From: Nitrospira lenta
Lineage (GTDB): Bacteria > Nitrospirota > Nitrospiria > Nitrospirales > Nitrospiraceae
Length of the DNA: 12,446 nt
Direction of reading: 5' to 3'
Assembly: GCA_945906715.1 (NCBI GenBank)
Contig: CAMDRK010000046.1
Coordinates: 1-12,446, forward strand
This document shows, one piece after another, positions 1 through 7,183 of this stretch. The notes under the pieces were generated by a model that saw only the letters and a list, made by a program, of their open reading frames with translations, made no database searches and was not told the DNA's origin. A program made the position numbers and the translations under genes. Each line of letters starts with the position of its first letter. The first letter of the stretch is position 1.

Positions 1-187
1 TGTCCCATCCCGCCCAATGCCAGCCGGTCGTAGATCTCGTAGAGCTTCGGAGTCCCCTTGCTCACCGTCGTCAGGAGAATACCTCCATCATAGGTCAACG
101 CAACGACCGGGCTCCCCTGCTTGAACTGTTCGTCCAGATACTGCCGCCGATTGCAGACCGCTTCCACCCAACGATAGGGTTCTTCAT
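1..187 (-). CDS. prcA: Proteasome subunit alpha (partial, 5' end only)
   Basis: This is the N-terminal 62 codons of a 20S proteasome alpha-type subunit; the rest runs off the left edge. Alpha subunits form the outer rings of the core particle, gate substrate entry and dock the ATPase. The reading starts MYEEPYRWVEAV and continues through a segment rich in Gly and Val (SPVVALTYDGGILLTTVSKG), typical of the first strands of the Ntn-hydrolase fold, then PKLYEIYDRLALGGMG, which matches the usual alpha-subunit 'K-(I/L)-xEIYDR(I/L)' region. The ATG at 185-187 overlaps the prcB stop by ATGA, so the two subunits are probably translationally coupled and made in matched amounts. Identity rests on this short piece and on position directly after prcB. 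Confidence 0.9.
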
Positions 188-957
188 ACATAGCGCACCA
201 CCTGTGACTCATAGAGAGGTTTCAATGTCGCATCCGGCACCGTCTGCACACCGGCTCCAGAAATCAACTTAATCACTGGGTACAAACTTGCCTCCCGGTT
301 GACCCCGCCGGTCGCCGAATCGAACTCCGCCGCGCTCGTAAGCAATCGTAACGCCTGCACCATCGCCTGTTCTTCCGGCAACGTATTGAGGGGCTGTTCC
401 CCCCACGTATTCAAGTAGTGCAGGATCCCCCGGATTGTAGGGGAGCCGGACCCGGACACGGCATACTCCACCCCTTCAAACTCCGCCCCCAGAATATCGT
501 AGAAAAAGATCTTGGCCGAGCCCTGCTCCAGATCGTAGCCGGCAAACACCGGGACCACCGCGCCAGTCCCAGCCAACGCCGCAGGCACATTCTCCTTCAA
601 GAGTTTGGAGACGGCGCGCAGCTTGCCGTCGAAACTCAATTCTTGTAGTTGCGTTCTCCGGTAGTATTTGAAGGAATGTTCCAACACGCGCACCATTTCG
701 TAGGCCGTCGCCGGCACACCGGCAATTGCCATGACACTGTGCCGATCGATCTCCAACACCTTGTCCGTGCGATCGTACATCACCATGTTACCGGCAGTCG
801 CCCGACGATCTCCTGCCACCAGCACGCCGTCGCGATACTTGAAGGCTAAAATTGTCGTGGCGTTCGTGAGCGCCTGGCCAGCTCCCACTTGGCCTGAACT
901 TCCCAATGTATAGCCCTGCTCTTTAAGCAATTGAAAGAAATCTCCCTGCATTCCCAT
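184..957 (-). CDS. prcB: Proteasome subunit beta, N-terminal threonine protease
   Basis: Catalytic beta subunit (257 aa) of the bacterial 20S proteasome, which degrades tagged proteins in the cytoplasm. It carries a propeptide of about 33 residues ending at Ala33; self-cleavage would expose Thr34 as nucleophile (TTILAFKY). Counting from that Thr, the usual catalytic partners are in place: Asp17 in AGDRR (residue 50) and Lys33 (residue 66). The SGSGS and SATGG motifs of beta subunits are also present. The first ATG is chosen because GAGGGG lies 9 nt upstream, against 15 nt for the Met two codons later. The stop overlaps the prcA start. Upstream, a 94-base gap with a heptameric repeat separates it from pup, and the ribosome site directly abuts that repeat. 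Confidence 0.97.
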   Translation of the reverse strand: MGMQGDFFQLLKEQGYTLGSSGQVGAGQALTNATTILAFKYRDGVLVAGDRRATAGNMVMYDRTDKVLEIDRHSVMAIAGVPATAYEMVRVLEHSFKYYRRTQLQELSFDGKLRAVSKLLKENVPAALAGTGAVVPVFAGYDLEQGSAKIFFYDILGAEFEGVEYAVSGSGSPTIRGILHYLNTWGEQPLNTLPEEQAMVQALRLLTSAAEFDSATGGVNREASLYPVIKLISGAGVQTVPDATLKPLYESQVVRYV

Positions 958-972
958 TCTTGAAAACCCCTC

Positions 973-1050
973 GTGAAGCGTGAAACGTGAAGCGTCAGGC
1001 GATCGGACTCAGAACCTACCCCTCACGCCTAACCCCTTACCCCTAACGTC
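973..1050. repeat. Two-armed heptamer repeat between pup and prcB
   Basis: Four 7-bp units of the form GTGAARC/GTCAGGC (973-1000) are followed by a 20-bp spacer and then four 7-bp units of the form CCTMACS/CCTTACC (1021-1048). The right arm is roughly the reverse complement of the left arm, so the element could fold as an imperfect hairpin in DNA or RNA. It fills almost the whole gap between the pup stop and the prcB ribosome site. A sister copy with the same layout lies at 2776-2873. Confidence 0.75.
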
Positions 1051-1051
1051 T

Positions 1052-1246
1052 TTACTGTCCCGTCCGTTGCCGATACCGCTCAGCCTGTTTCGGATCGACC
1101 TTGCGCATGCGCTTGAGCAGATTATCCTTATCGGGCGACCCGGTCTCCGGTCGTTTCGGCCCGCCGCCCTCATCGGACGGACTCGGAGCCTTTGGCATCG
1201 GACTGCCTGGCCCTTCACGGCGCTCCGGCATTGAGATGTAGTTCAT
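1052..1246 (-). CDS. pup: Prokaryotic ubiquitin-like protein (Pup/UBact family)
   Basis: A 64-residue protein tag that is joined through its C-terminus to lysines of target proteins, sending them to the proteasome. The sequence is highly charged and rich in Pro and Gly, with no hydrophobic core, consistent with an intrinsically disordered tag. The C-terminal half (DKDNLLKRMRKVDPKQAERY) should form the helix that engages the Mpa coiled coil. It ends RQRTGQ, so the last residue is Gln and must be deamidated to Glu by Dop before ligation. The MPERREGPGSP start and RTG-Q end fit the UBact version reported for Nitrospirae and other Gram-negative phyla. The ATG at 1246 is chosen because AAGGAG lies 8 nt upstream and because it overlaps the dop stop as ATGA. 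Met6 (1231) is a less likely start. Confidence 0.93.
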   Translation of the reverse strand: MNYISMPERREGPGSPMPKAPSPSDEGGGPKRPETGSPDKDNLLKRMRKVDPKQAERYRQRTGQ

Positions 1247-2772
1247 GATCGGGACTCCTTTTCTCTGTTCCATACGCTCAGCGCATCCATCGGAGATGCC
1301 GCACGCTCGAATATCTTCGCACAGGTGTGCACTGCCTGTGGCTCGAAGAGGTCGCCCATCTCCAATGTCCGCGGAAGCAGCCCTCCGCTGAACTGAATAC
1401 GTTCCCACTGCATCGATTTGATCTGATCAGGAAACCGTTTGATACAAAGGCCGCGAATCCCCCCTCTGGTATCGGCTGGCCCGCCTAGCAATGCCGATTC
1501 GACATCCTGCTCCGACGTCATCCGCCAGGCTTTCCCTTCGGCTTCGAGCCCCAGAAAGAGCCCGCGATCCTGGTTCATATTATGGTACTCCAAGTCCAAA
1601 CTCGCCAACCAGGGATCATCCCAGCCAATCTTTTCTTCCTGCATGAATGTTTCCAGCAGCCAGAGCTTGGTGACCCAATCAAGCTTCCCGACGAGTTGCC
1701 GACGATCGCCGGTAAGAAGCCGCAGCGTGGCAGCCCATTCACGAAGGATCCAATCCGTCTCTGCGTCAGTACCGGCCAAATGCTTCTCAGCCGCGAGATA
1801 GTACTGCTCTTGAATGTCGAGGCCTGTGATGGTGCTGCCACTCTTCAGGCGAACTGCCTGCTTTAGATCCGGATCGCGAGACAGCTGTTTCACCGCCGTA
1901 ACTGGGTGTTCTAATTCAAGCGCCGGGGCAGCCTCTCGCGCGATCAACTCCAGCGCTAACTGCGTCGTCCCGACTTTCAGCGCCGTGCTGTACTCGCACA
2001 TATTGGCATCGCCGATGATGAGATGCAGCCGGCGATATTTTTCACGAACCGCATGGGGCTCGTCCCTTGTATTCAGAATCGGTCGGTTGTGCATCGTGTC
2101 GACACTCAAATCCGTCTCCATAAAGTCGGCTCGTTGAGAGATCTGATATTGGCCCGGCACGAACCCGCTTTCTTGACCCTCCACACCGACTTTCCCCGCC
2201 CCGGCAATGACCTGCCGGCTGACAAGGAACGGAAGCAGCCCCGCCGTCAGCGAAGGGAAGGGAATCGAGCGAGAGACGAGATAGTTATCGTGACAGCCAT
2301 AACTATGTCCGTGAAAATCCGTGTTGTTCTTGTAGAGCTGTACATGGGGCCCGCCAAGCGCATGATTACGACGCTCCGCCGCCCGCTGGACAATGCGTTC
2401 TCCGGCGCGGTCATGGGCTAGGATGGCTAAGAGCGTGCGGCATTCAGGCGTAGAATATTCTGGGTGCGTATGATCGTTATAGAAACGTGCGCCGTTCGGG
2501 AGGACGAGATCGCTCTTCATCTCATGAAACGAAAACGGCCGATGGGCATCGACTTTGGCAAACTCGTCTTCTTCTTTATCCTGCTGTAGCCCGGCAACTC
2601 GGAATCCCCGCGCGTCCTCGTGCGGATCTTCACCGCCATAGTCCCACCGCCGCTCGAACGAAGCAGTCAGATGGGCCCGCACCAGCTCCATCGACTCCAC
2701 GACTGGATCGACCGCGTCCTGGTCTTCCCTGGTAATCCCATACTCTGTTTCAATGCCGAATAGCCGTATCAT
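1243..2772 (-). CDS. dop: Pup deamidase/depupylase Dop
   Basis: A 509-residue member of the Dop/PafA carboxylate-amine ligase-like family. Dop converts the C-terminal Gln of Pup to Glu and also removes Pup from substrates, using ATP as cofactor. The N-terminus MIRLFGIETEYGIT carries the Glu residues (E8, E10) that bind Mg-ATP. YNDHTHPEYSTPEC carries the expected catalytic Asp (D100). LQLYKNN-like (VQLYKNNTDFHGHSYGCHDNY) and NTRDEPHA motifs follow. A long, charged insertion at about residues 45-90 (RGFRVAGLQQDKEEDEF) corresponds to the Dop-loop that PafA lacks, so Dop is preferred over the ligase. It ends in an ATGA overlap with pup, fitting since Pup's Gln end needs Dop. No clear Shine-Dalgarno precedes the ATG; the heptamer repeat lies 4 nt upstream instead. 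Confidence 0.95.
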   Translation of the reverse strand: MIRLFGIETEYGITREDQDAVDPVVESMELVRAHLTASFERRWDYGGEDPHEDARGFRVAGLQQDKEEDEFAKVDAHRPFSFHEMKSDLVLPNGARFYNDHTHPEYSTPECRTLLAILAHDRAGERIVQRAAERRNHALGGPHVQLYKNNTDFHGHSYGCHDNYLVSRSIPFPSLTAGLLPFLVSRQVIAGAGKVGVEGQESGFVPGQYQISQRADFMETDLSVDTMHNRPILNTRDEPHAVREKYRRLHLIIGDANMCEYSTALKVGTTQLALELIAREAAPALELEHPVTAVKQLSRDPDLKQAVRLKSGSTITGLDIQEQYYLAAEKHLAGTDAETDWILREWAATLRLLTGDRRQLVGKLDWVTKLWLLETFMQEEKIGWDDPWLASLDLEYHNMNQDRGLFLGLEAEGKAWRMTSEQDVESALLGGPADTRGGIRGLCIKRFPDQIKSMQWERIQFSGGLLPRTLEMGDLFEPQAVHTCAKIFERAASPMDALSVWNREKESRS

Positions 2773-2775
2773 GCC

Positions 2776-2873
2776 GTTAGGCGTGAAACGTGAGGCGTAA
2801 AATGAAAGGGCCTAACTAAACGGAGCCTTTTCACTTTCTTCTACCCCTCACGCCTTACCCCTCACCCCTTACG
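2776..2873. repeat. Two-armed heptamer repeat between mpa and dop
   Basis: Second copy of the element seen at 973-1050. The left arm has 7-bp units of GTTAGGC/GTGAAAC/GTGAGGC type (2776-2796, with a decayed fourth unit to 2803). The right arm has four units of CCTCACG/CCTTACC type (2846-2873). The spacer is longer (about 42 bp) and contains its own stem-loop. It fills the whole gap between the mpa stop and the dop start. Confidence 0.75.
2803..2833 (-). terminator. Candidate weak terminator or attenuator hairpin after mpa
   Basis: TGAAAGGGC (2803-2811) pairs with GCCTTTTCA (2825-2833), giving a 9-bp stem with one G-U pair and a 13-nt loop. In the minus-strand transcript the stem is followed by a short U-rich stretch (ATTTTA). 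It could reduce read-through from mpa into dop or act as an RNA-processing site. The stem has modest GC content and the U tract is short, so strong termination is doubtful. Confidence 0.35.
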
Positions 2874-2876
2874 TCG

Positions 2877-4634
2877 TCAGATGATCTGATTCACTAACCG
2901 CTCTTCCGTTTGCCGTCCTCTTCGGAACGACGAGACCCCCACCACCTGTTCCGGATGATGATCGAGAAGCTTGAGCCATTCTTCCGCCGCATCGTCGGGC
3001 GGCAGCATTTCGCCCTCTCGGAACTCCGCGTGGACAGAACTCACCAGATCGTCCAAGGTCATGCCGCCTTGCTCAGCCCCACCGGCCGCAATCATGCGAT
3101 CGATGGCCCGTTCTTTCGCCCGCTGAACGATGGAAGCCAGAATCGCGCCGCTGATCAGATCGCTCCGATAGAGGACCTTATTCTGTCCATTTCGAAGCCT
3201 GATCGACAGAAGCCGATTCTCATCGAGGCGCGAGAAAATTGCAGAAAGCGCATGCTCGACAAGGTCGGCACAGGATTTCTTCCGGTCCCCTCCATGCTGG
3301 TCGATCCATTGCCGGTCCAGCGGCAGATCGTCCGTGAGGTACACATTTAAAATCGCCGCCGCCGAGTCGCGATTGGGACGGCTCACTTTGATCTTGCGAT
3401 CGATGCGCCCTGGCCGCAACACAGCCGGATCGATCAGATCCGGTCGATTCGAAGCCAGAATGATCACCACATCCTGCAACGACTCAATCCCATCCATCTC
3501 AGAACAGAACATTGGCACCAGAGTGCTGGAGATGTTGAATGAACGAGAAGCCCGTCTCGTGCCGAGAACCGATTCTGCCTCGTCGATAAAGATAAAGGGC
3601 AAGGCCCCCTCTTTCCGTCTGGCGCGGGCTTGGGCGAAGAGATCCCGGACCATCCGTTCCGATTCTCCCAACCACATATTCAGAATCTCCGGCCCCTTGA
3701 TGTGGAGAAAAGCCCCGCGAGTCACCGGGGTCCTGTCCCCCTTCGCACCGGAGGCAGCCTGGCTCGATTCTCCTACCAGCTTCGAGAGGCTGGCTGCTGC
3801 CGCTTGTCCGATCAAGGTCTTTCCACAGCCGGGAGGGCCGTAGAGCAAAAAGCCCTTGGGTTGGGTGAACTTGAAGCGCTGAAAGGTCTCTGCATGGAGC
3901 AGGGGATACTCGATGGCTTTCTGAATCGCGGCGATTGCCTCCGCTTGCCCGCCGATCTGTTCCCACGTGACAGTGGGAACCTCATCGAGCAAGTGGGATT
4001 TGGCTTTCCGGTCTTCTAATTTCTCGATCGCCACATGGAGGCTGGGATCGATACGCACCTCATCGCCGGTCTTCAGGTCCACGCCAATCAGATCGCTCGA
4101 TCGTTGGAGGATCAAGACCTGCCGCCCCATTTCCTGCTCAAAACGAAGCCGCCCATCTGCCAAGGCCTCTGCCAGTTTCAACACGGGCCCATTACGGTCA
4201 TAACCCAATATCTTAATCACCGCATAGGCTTCGTTGACCAGAATCTGGGCACCGATCTTTAACTCGGCGGCCTGCACCCGTGGATCGACCGAGGCATAGT
4301 ACTCAGCGCCCCCCACCAAGATCCGTGCAAGACCTTCACCAGGCACCTCAAGCAGGGTGCCGACCCGATTGGCCGGGGCCGTCAGCTTTTCGATCACGTC
4401 GGCGACTTTCTTGAATTCGACTTCGCGTTGTTTTTGCGCCGCCTGCCCAAGGGTTACAACATGGCGTAGCTTGTAGAGGATCTTCTGTCGGGGGTCACTG
4501 TCGGGGAATAAGGCAAGACATTGCTCTATAAGCTCAAGCGGATCGGACTCCATGCGCTTCGAAGGATCAGCGGCATCCTCTGTCTTCGCATGTGACGCCG
4601 GATCCTGTGGCTGAGCTGGTCTACGATCACTCAT
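2877..4634 (-). CDS. mpa: Proteasome-associated AAA ATPase (ARC/Mpa family)
   Basis: A 585-residue hexameric AAA+ unfoldase that recognises pupylated proteins and threads them into the 20S core. The order of parts is: a charged N-terminal tail; a helical, coiled-coil-like segment (about 30-85) expected to bind Pup; an inter-domain of two OB-like folds (about 90-205); and one AAA module. Walker A is GPPGCGKT (266-273) and Walker B is FIFIDEA (347-353). The sensor Asn is in ASNRPD (396), arginine-finger residues are in LRPGRIDRK (408-411), and an aromatic pore loop MWLGE surrounds Trp321. A roughly 17-residue insertion rich in Ser, Ala and Gly (290-306) follows Walker A. The C-terminus is VNQII, not the GQYL tail known from actinobacterial Mpa. 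GGAGG lies 7 nt before the ATG. It is first in the proteasome block, 62 nt after htrA. Confidence 0.96.
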   Translation of the reverse strand: MSDRRPAQPQDPASHAKTEDAADPSKRMESDPLELIEQCLALFPDSDPRQKILYKLRHVVTLGQAAQKQREVEFKKVADVIEKLTAPANRVGTLLEVPGEGLARILVGGAEYYASVDPRVQAAELKIGAQILVNEAYAVIKILGYDRNGPVLKLAEALADGRLRFEQEMGRQVLILQRSSDLIGVDLKTGDEVRIDPSLHVAIEKLEDRKAKSHLLDEVPTVTWEQIGGQAEAIAAIQKAIEYPLLHAETFQRFKFTQPKGFLLYGPPGCGKTLIGQAAAASLSKLVGESSQAASGAKGDRTPVTRGAFLHIKGPEILNMWLGESERMVRDLFAQARARRKEGALPFIFIDEAESVLGTRRASRSFNISSTLVPMFCSEMDGIESLQDVVIILASNRPDLIDPAVLRPGRIDRKIKVSRPNRDSAAAILNVYLTDDLPLDRQWIDQHGGDRKKSCADLVEHALSAIFSRLDENRLLSIRLRNGQNKVLYRSDLISGAILASIVQRAKERAIDRMIAAGGAEQGGMTLDDLVSSVHAEFREGEMLPPDDAAEEWLKLLDHHPEQVVGVSSFRRGRQTEERLVNQII

Positions 4635-4670
4635 CGGTGGTCCTCCATACGGAACAAGATGGATGATCCT

Positions 4671-4700
4671 ACCATAGCGACCTCAGGGATTGCCGATCAA
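4671..4700 (-). promoter_or_regulatory. Possible sigma70-type promoter for mpa
   Basis: On the minus strand TTGATC (4695-4700) is followed after 18 nt by TATGGT (4671-4676), about 37 nt before the mpa ATG. It overlaps the htrA stop codon. Both boxes deviate from consensus. It would let the proteasome genes be expressed independently of the HD-yjbQ-htrA genes upstream. Confidence 0.25.
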
Positions 4701-5809
4701 TTGACGGCTTGGAGGGTCACGGATACACGTTCGCGGCGCGTCTCCCGTAAGAACTCGACCGTGACCTGATCGTTGACTTTGTGGCGTTCCATCACATCCA
4801 TCAGTTCGTCCAGAGTTTTGACTTGCTTGCCATCGACTGCCGTGATGACATCGCCCAATTCCACCCGGCCATCGAAAGTCTCGCGGGCCCCCTTCAGCCC
4901 CGCCAATTCCGCCCCACTGCCACGCGACACCTTACCGATAATCAGCCCCTTGATTCCCCACCGCTTGGCCATCGCATCGGGAACAAGCGAGACCCCAAGC
5001 CCTGGACGAATGAGTTTCCCGTACTTGATCAACTCCGGGACGATACGGTTGACCGTGTCGACCGGCACAGCAAAGCCGATTCCTGCAAAGGCTCCGCTGG
5101 GGCTCACAATCTGGGTGTTCACGCCGATCAAGCGGCCGGCGCTATCGAGCAGCGGGCCGCCGGAGTTTCCCGGATTGATGGCGGCATCGGTCTGAATGAC
5201 CCCTTCAATCGTCCGGTTCGATAGGGACTTGATCGTCCGTCCCAAGGCACTCACCACACCGGTCGTCAGCGTGTGATCGAGGCCGAACGGATTCCCGATC
5301 GCCAAGACTTTCTGCCCGACGCGCAGATTATTCGACGTCCCGACTGCGAGGGGTGAGAACGCATCTTCAGACGCACGAATTTGCAACACCGCCACATCGT
5401 GATCGGGATCTGCGCCGATGAGCGTCGCCTTATGTTCCGTCCGATCGGCCAGCGTGACCGTGATCGAGTTGGCCCCGTAGACGACATGAAAATTCGTGAC
5501 GATATGCCCCTGCTTGTTCCAAACGAATCCCGTTCCGGACCCTTGCGGGGCCTCAAAGAGGTTGAACGACCAGGGGTCTCGCTGAATCGCCGTATTCGCA
5601 ATAAAGACGACAGATTTCGTGGCCCGCTCGAACACGGCCATCGTGGCCCGTTCATCCGAGCCCAACTCGGCGGGCGAGGGTGTCACGACGCGCGGCTTCC
5701 CCTCAGGCCCATCGTAGGTCCCGCCCAGCGGCTTGCCCCACTCCGCCAACGATAAGACAGGCCAAAGGCAAATGAGCGACAGTCCTACCGATACAACTCG
5801 CCCCTTCAT
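4697..5809 (-). CDS. HtrA/Deg-family trypsin-like serine protease with PDZ domain
   Basis: A 370-residue exported protease of family S1C, expected to degrade or refold damaged envelope proteins. A signal peptide (MKGRVVSVGLSLICLWPVLSLA) ends in an Ala-type cleavage site before EWGK; the Cys in it does not sit in a lipobox. The catalytic triad is visible: His108 (TNFHVV), Asp138 (DPDHDVAVL) and Ser216 (NPGNSGGPL). One PDZ domain follows (about 265-360; GDVITAVDGKQVKTLDEL). A single PDZ makes it DegS/HhoA-like rather than two-PDZ DegP. The Met at 5809 is preferred: GGGGGA lies 9 nt upstream and directly touches the alternative ATG at 5818, which is too close. The 5818 start would overlap yjbQ by ATGA. 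It is 5 nt after yjbQ and 62 nt before mpa. Confidence 0.93.
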   Translation of the reverse strand: MKGRVVSVGLSLICLWPVLSLAEWGKPLGGTYDGPEGKPRVVTPSPAELGSDERATMAVFERATKSVVFIANTAIQRDPWSFNLFEAPQGSGTGFVWNKQGHIVTNFHVVYGANSITVTLADRTEHKATLIGADPDHDVAVLQIRASEDAFSPLAVGTSNNLRVGQKVLAIGNPFGLDHTLTTGVVSALGRTIKSLSNRTIEGVIQTDAAINPGNSGGPLLDSAGRLIGVNTQIVSPSGAFAGIGFAVPVDTVNRIVPELIKYGKLIRPGLGVSLVPDAMAKRWGIKGLIIGKVSRGSGAELAGLKGARETFDGRVELGDVITAVDGKQVKTLDELMDVMERHKVNDQVTVEFLRETRRERVSVTLQAVN

Positions 5810-5814
5810 CCCGA

Positions 5815-6237
5815 TCATTCCCCCATGATTTGGATAATGAGTTCCCTGGTCCTGGATCTGGTATCGAAATCGACGAGAACAACCTGTTGCCAGCTTCCCA
5901 GCAACATCACCCCGTCCAGGAACGGAATGGTCACCGACGGCCCTTGAAGCTGACCTCGCAGGTGACTATGGCCATTGTCCTCACCGGCATTCCTCGTATT
6001 ATGCTGCCAGGCAGGGTCGGACGGCACAGCCCGGTCCCAAAATGTTACGGTGTCGGCCCTGATACCAGGCTCATCTTCGATGATCATGACCGATGCGGTC
6101 GTGTGCTTCACGAACACCGTGACGATCCCCGCCGACAGTCCGGCGCCTGCCAGGGCATCGGCCACAGACTTCGTCATATTTTCGATCTGCGTGTTCCCCT
6201 GCATCGTCAAACGCAACGACACGGTCTTAACCGCCAT
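5815..6237 (-). CDS. YjbQ family protein (UPF0047; secondary thiamine-phosphate synthase family)
   Basis: A 140-residue, probably cytoplasmic protein of the YjbQ/UPF0047 family. Members form small trimeric beta-barrels; some have weak thiamine phosphate synthase activity, and the true role is unsettled. The family signatures are all present: KHTTASVMI (His45 to Ser49), EDEPG, the DNGHSHLRG block (87-95) supplying candidate metal-binding His residues, LGSWQQVVLVDFD (113-125) and a terminal RSRTREL. The ATG at 6237 is chosen because GGAG lies 7 nt upstream and the frame then starts 1 nt after the HD gene's stop. Longer in-frame starts up to 6315 would run deep into that gene. It sits tightly between the HD gene and htrA, so co-transcription is likely. 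Confidence 0.92.
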   Translation of the reverse strand: MAVKTVSLRLTMQGNTQIENMTKSVADALAGAGLSAGIVTVFVKHTTASVMIIEDEPGIRADTVTFWDRAVPSDPAWQHNTRNAGEDNGHSHLRGQLQGPSVTIPFLDGVMLLGSWQQVVLVDFDTRSRTRELIIQIMGE

Positions 6238-6238
6238 C

Positions 6239-7183
6239 TTATGACTCCATCGCTCGGAGCGCTCGTCGCTCTTCCCTGGTAAAAGCACAGCCCCGAGCCT
6301 CCTCCAGAATTGCATCGAACTCGCCTTGCGCCGTCAACCGTCGCAAGGCCCCCATCACCGCGCCACTCAAAATACCCTCCTGCTGCAATGTCTCCAAATA
6401 GGCAAAGGCATCGATCAGCGTTTCCTTCTTTCGCACATAGTAGTCCCGTCCACGACGCTGATTGCTATAGGCTTCAAACTGCTCGCAGGCGACAAGAATC
6501 TCCGCCAACTGCCTGATCCAAGGCTGAGCCGACGTCAGTTTCTCCGGATAGTAATAATAGAGCATCACCTGTTGCATCCAAGGAAGCCAGGTCACCCCCA
6601 TCTTCTTGATCGTTGGTCGAACCGTACGCAGCCGACGGGCAAGCCGGCGCGAATAGCCCAGCCGCATCTCAACCTGTTCCTTCGCCCAAGGGGTCATTGC
6701 AATGCCGTCAGCCTCTAGCTTGTTGCGGTACTGTTGGAGAAAGGCTTCGGTTTCTCGCCCGTAGGCCGTCTCCGGATGTACAGCTCTCCACTCGCGCGGT
6801 CTGGTCGGAAGGCCTTGCGCTTTCGCCCAGGACCAAATCTTTCCGAAGAGTCGGCGATCGAGCCCGGCACGACCCAAGTCATGTAGCAGGCACGCGATCT
6901 GATACTGGCGGACCCGTTCAGACCCATGGCCCAGCGCCGCAGCTACCGCGGCGCACATGCGCGCAGTCCTCACCGCATGAGGCCGATCATACCCGCGAAT
7001 GATGCGGCCAGGGTGAGCTGGATGCGGGAAATCGTAGAGACGCATCAACCGGGACAGGAGCGTACGGGAAACCAGGAGCGGAGCATGTGTGAGAGCAGAT
7101 CGTGTCATGAGTTGGAAACACGCAGCGAATGGGTTACGGCTACACCCACGAAGAGAATATCGTTCGATGAAACGAGGTGTCAA
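6239..7183 (-). CDS. HD-domain protein (HD-GYP-like, motif degenerate)
   Basis: A 314-residue predicted metal-dependent phosphohydrolase. An H...HD pattern is clear: His69 (DRPHAVRTARMCAA) and His101-Asp102 (ACLLHDLGRAGLDRR), plus a later HPE (about 136-138). The C-terminal half follows the helix plan of HD-GYP cyclic-di-GMP phosphodiesterases (ILVACEQFEAYSNQR...DYY resembles the 'I..v.D.fdA...R.Y' helix). The GYP motif and its preceding HHE are not recognisable; YYYYPEKL stands in their place, so activity on cyclic-di-GMP cannot be assumed. The start is uncertain. TTG at 7183 has AGGGG 6 nt upstream but overlaps a plus-strand ORF; ATG at 7108 and 7045 lack ribosome sites. It is the first gene of the minus-strand run. 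Confidence 0.85.
   Translation of the reverse strand: MTPRFIERYSLRGCSRNPFAACFQLMTRSALTHAPLLVSRTLLSRLMRLYDFPHPAHPGRIIRGYDRPHAVRTARMCAAVAAALGHGSERVRQYQIACLLHDLGRAGLDRRLFGKIWSWAKAQGLPTRPREWRAVHPETAYGRETEAFLQQYRNKLEADGIAMTPWAKEQVEMRLGYSRRLARRLRTVRPTIKKMGVTWLPWMQQVMLYYYYPEKLTSAQPWIRQLAEILVACEQFEAYSNQRRGRDYYVRKKETLIDAFAYLETLQQEGILSGAVMGALRRLTAQGEFDAILEEARGCAFTREERRALRAMES

Noticed and set aside
1021..1048. Heptamer array considered as a CRISPR.
   Set aside because: Units are only 7 bp and contiguous, with no unique spacers.
1052..1408. Longer 118-residue reading of the pup frame.
   Set aside because: The extra 54 residues lie inside dop in another frame. The ATG at 1246 has AAGGAG 8 nt upstream and overlaps the dop stop.
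3334..4262. Several plus-strand ORFs opposite mpa.
   Set aside because: Mpa has all AAA motifs in frame; the antisense frames show no coherent features.
5815..6315. 166-residue version of the YjbQ protein.
   Set aside because: The extension runs into the HD gene and is not YjbQ-like. The ATG at 6237 has GGAG at 7 nt and fits the family length.
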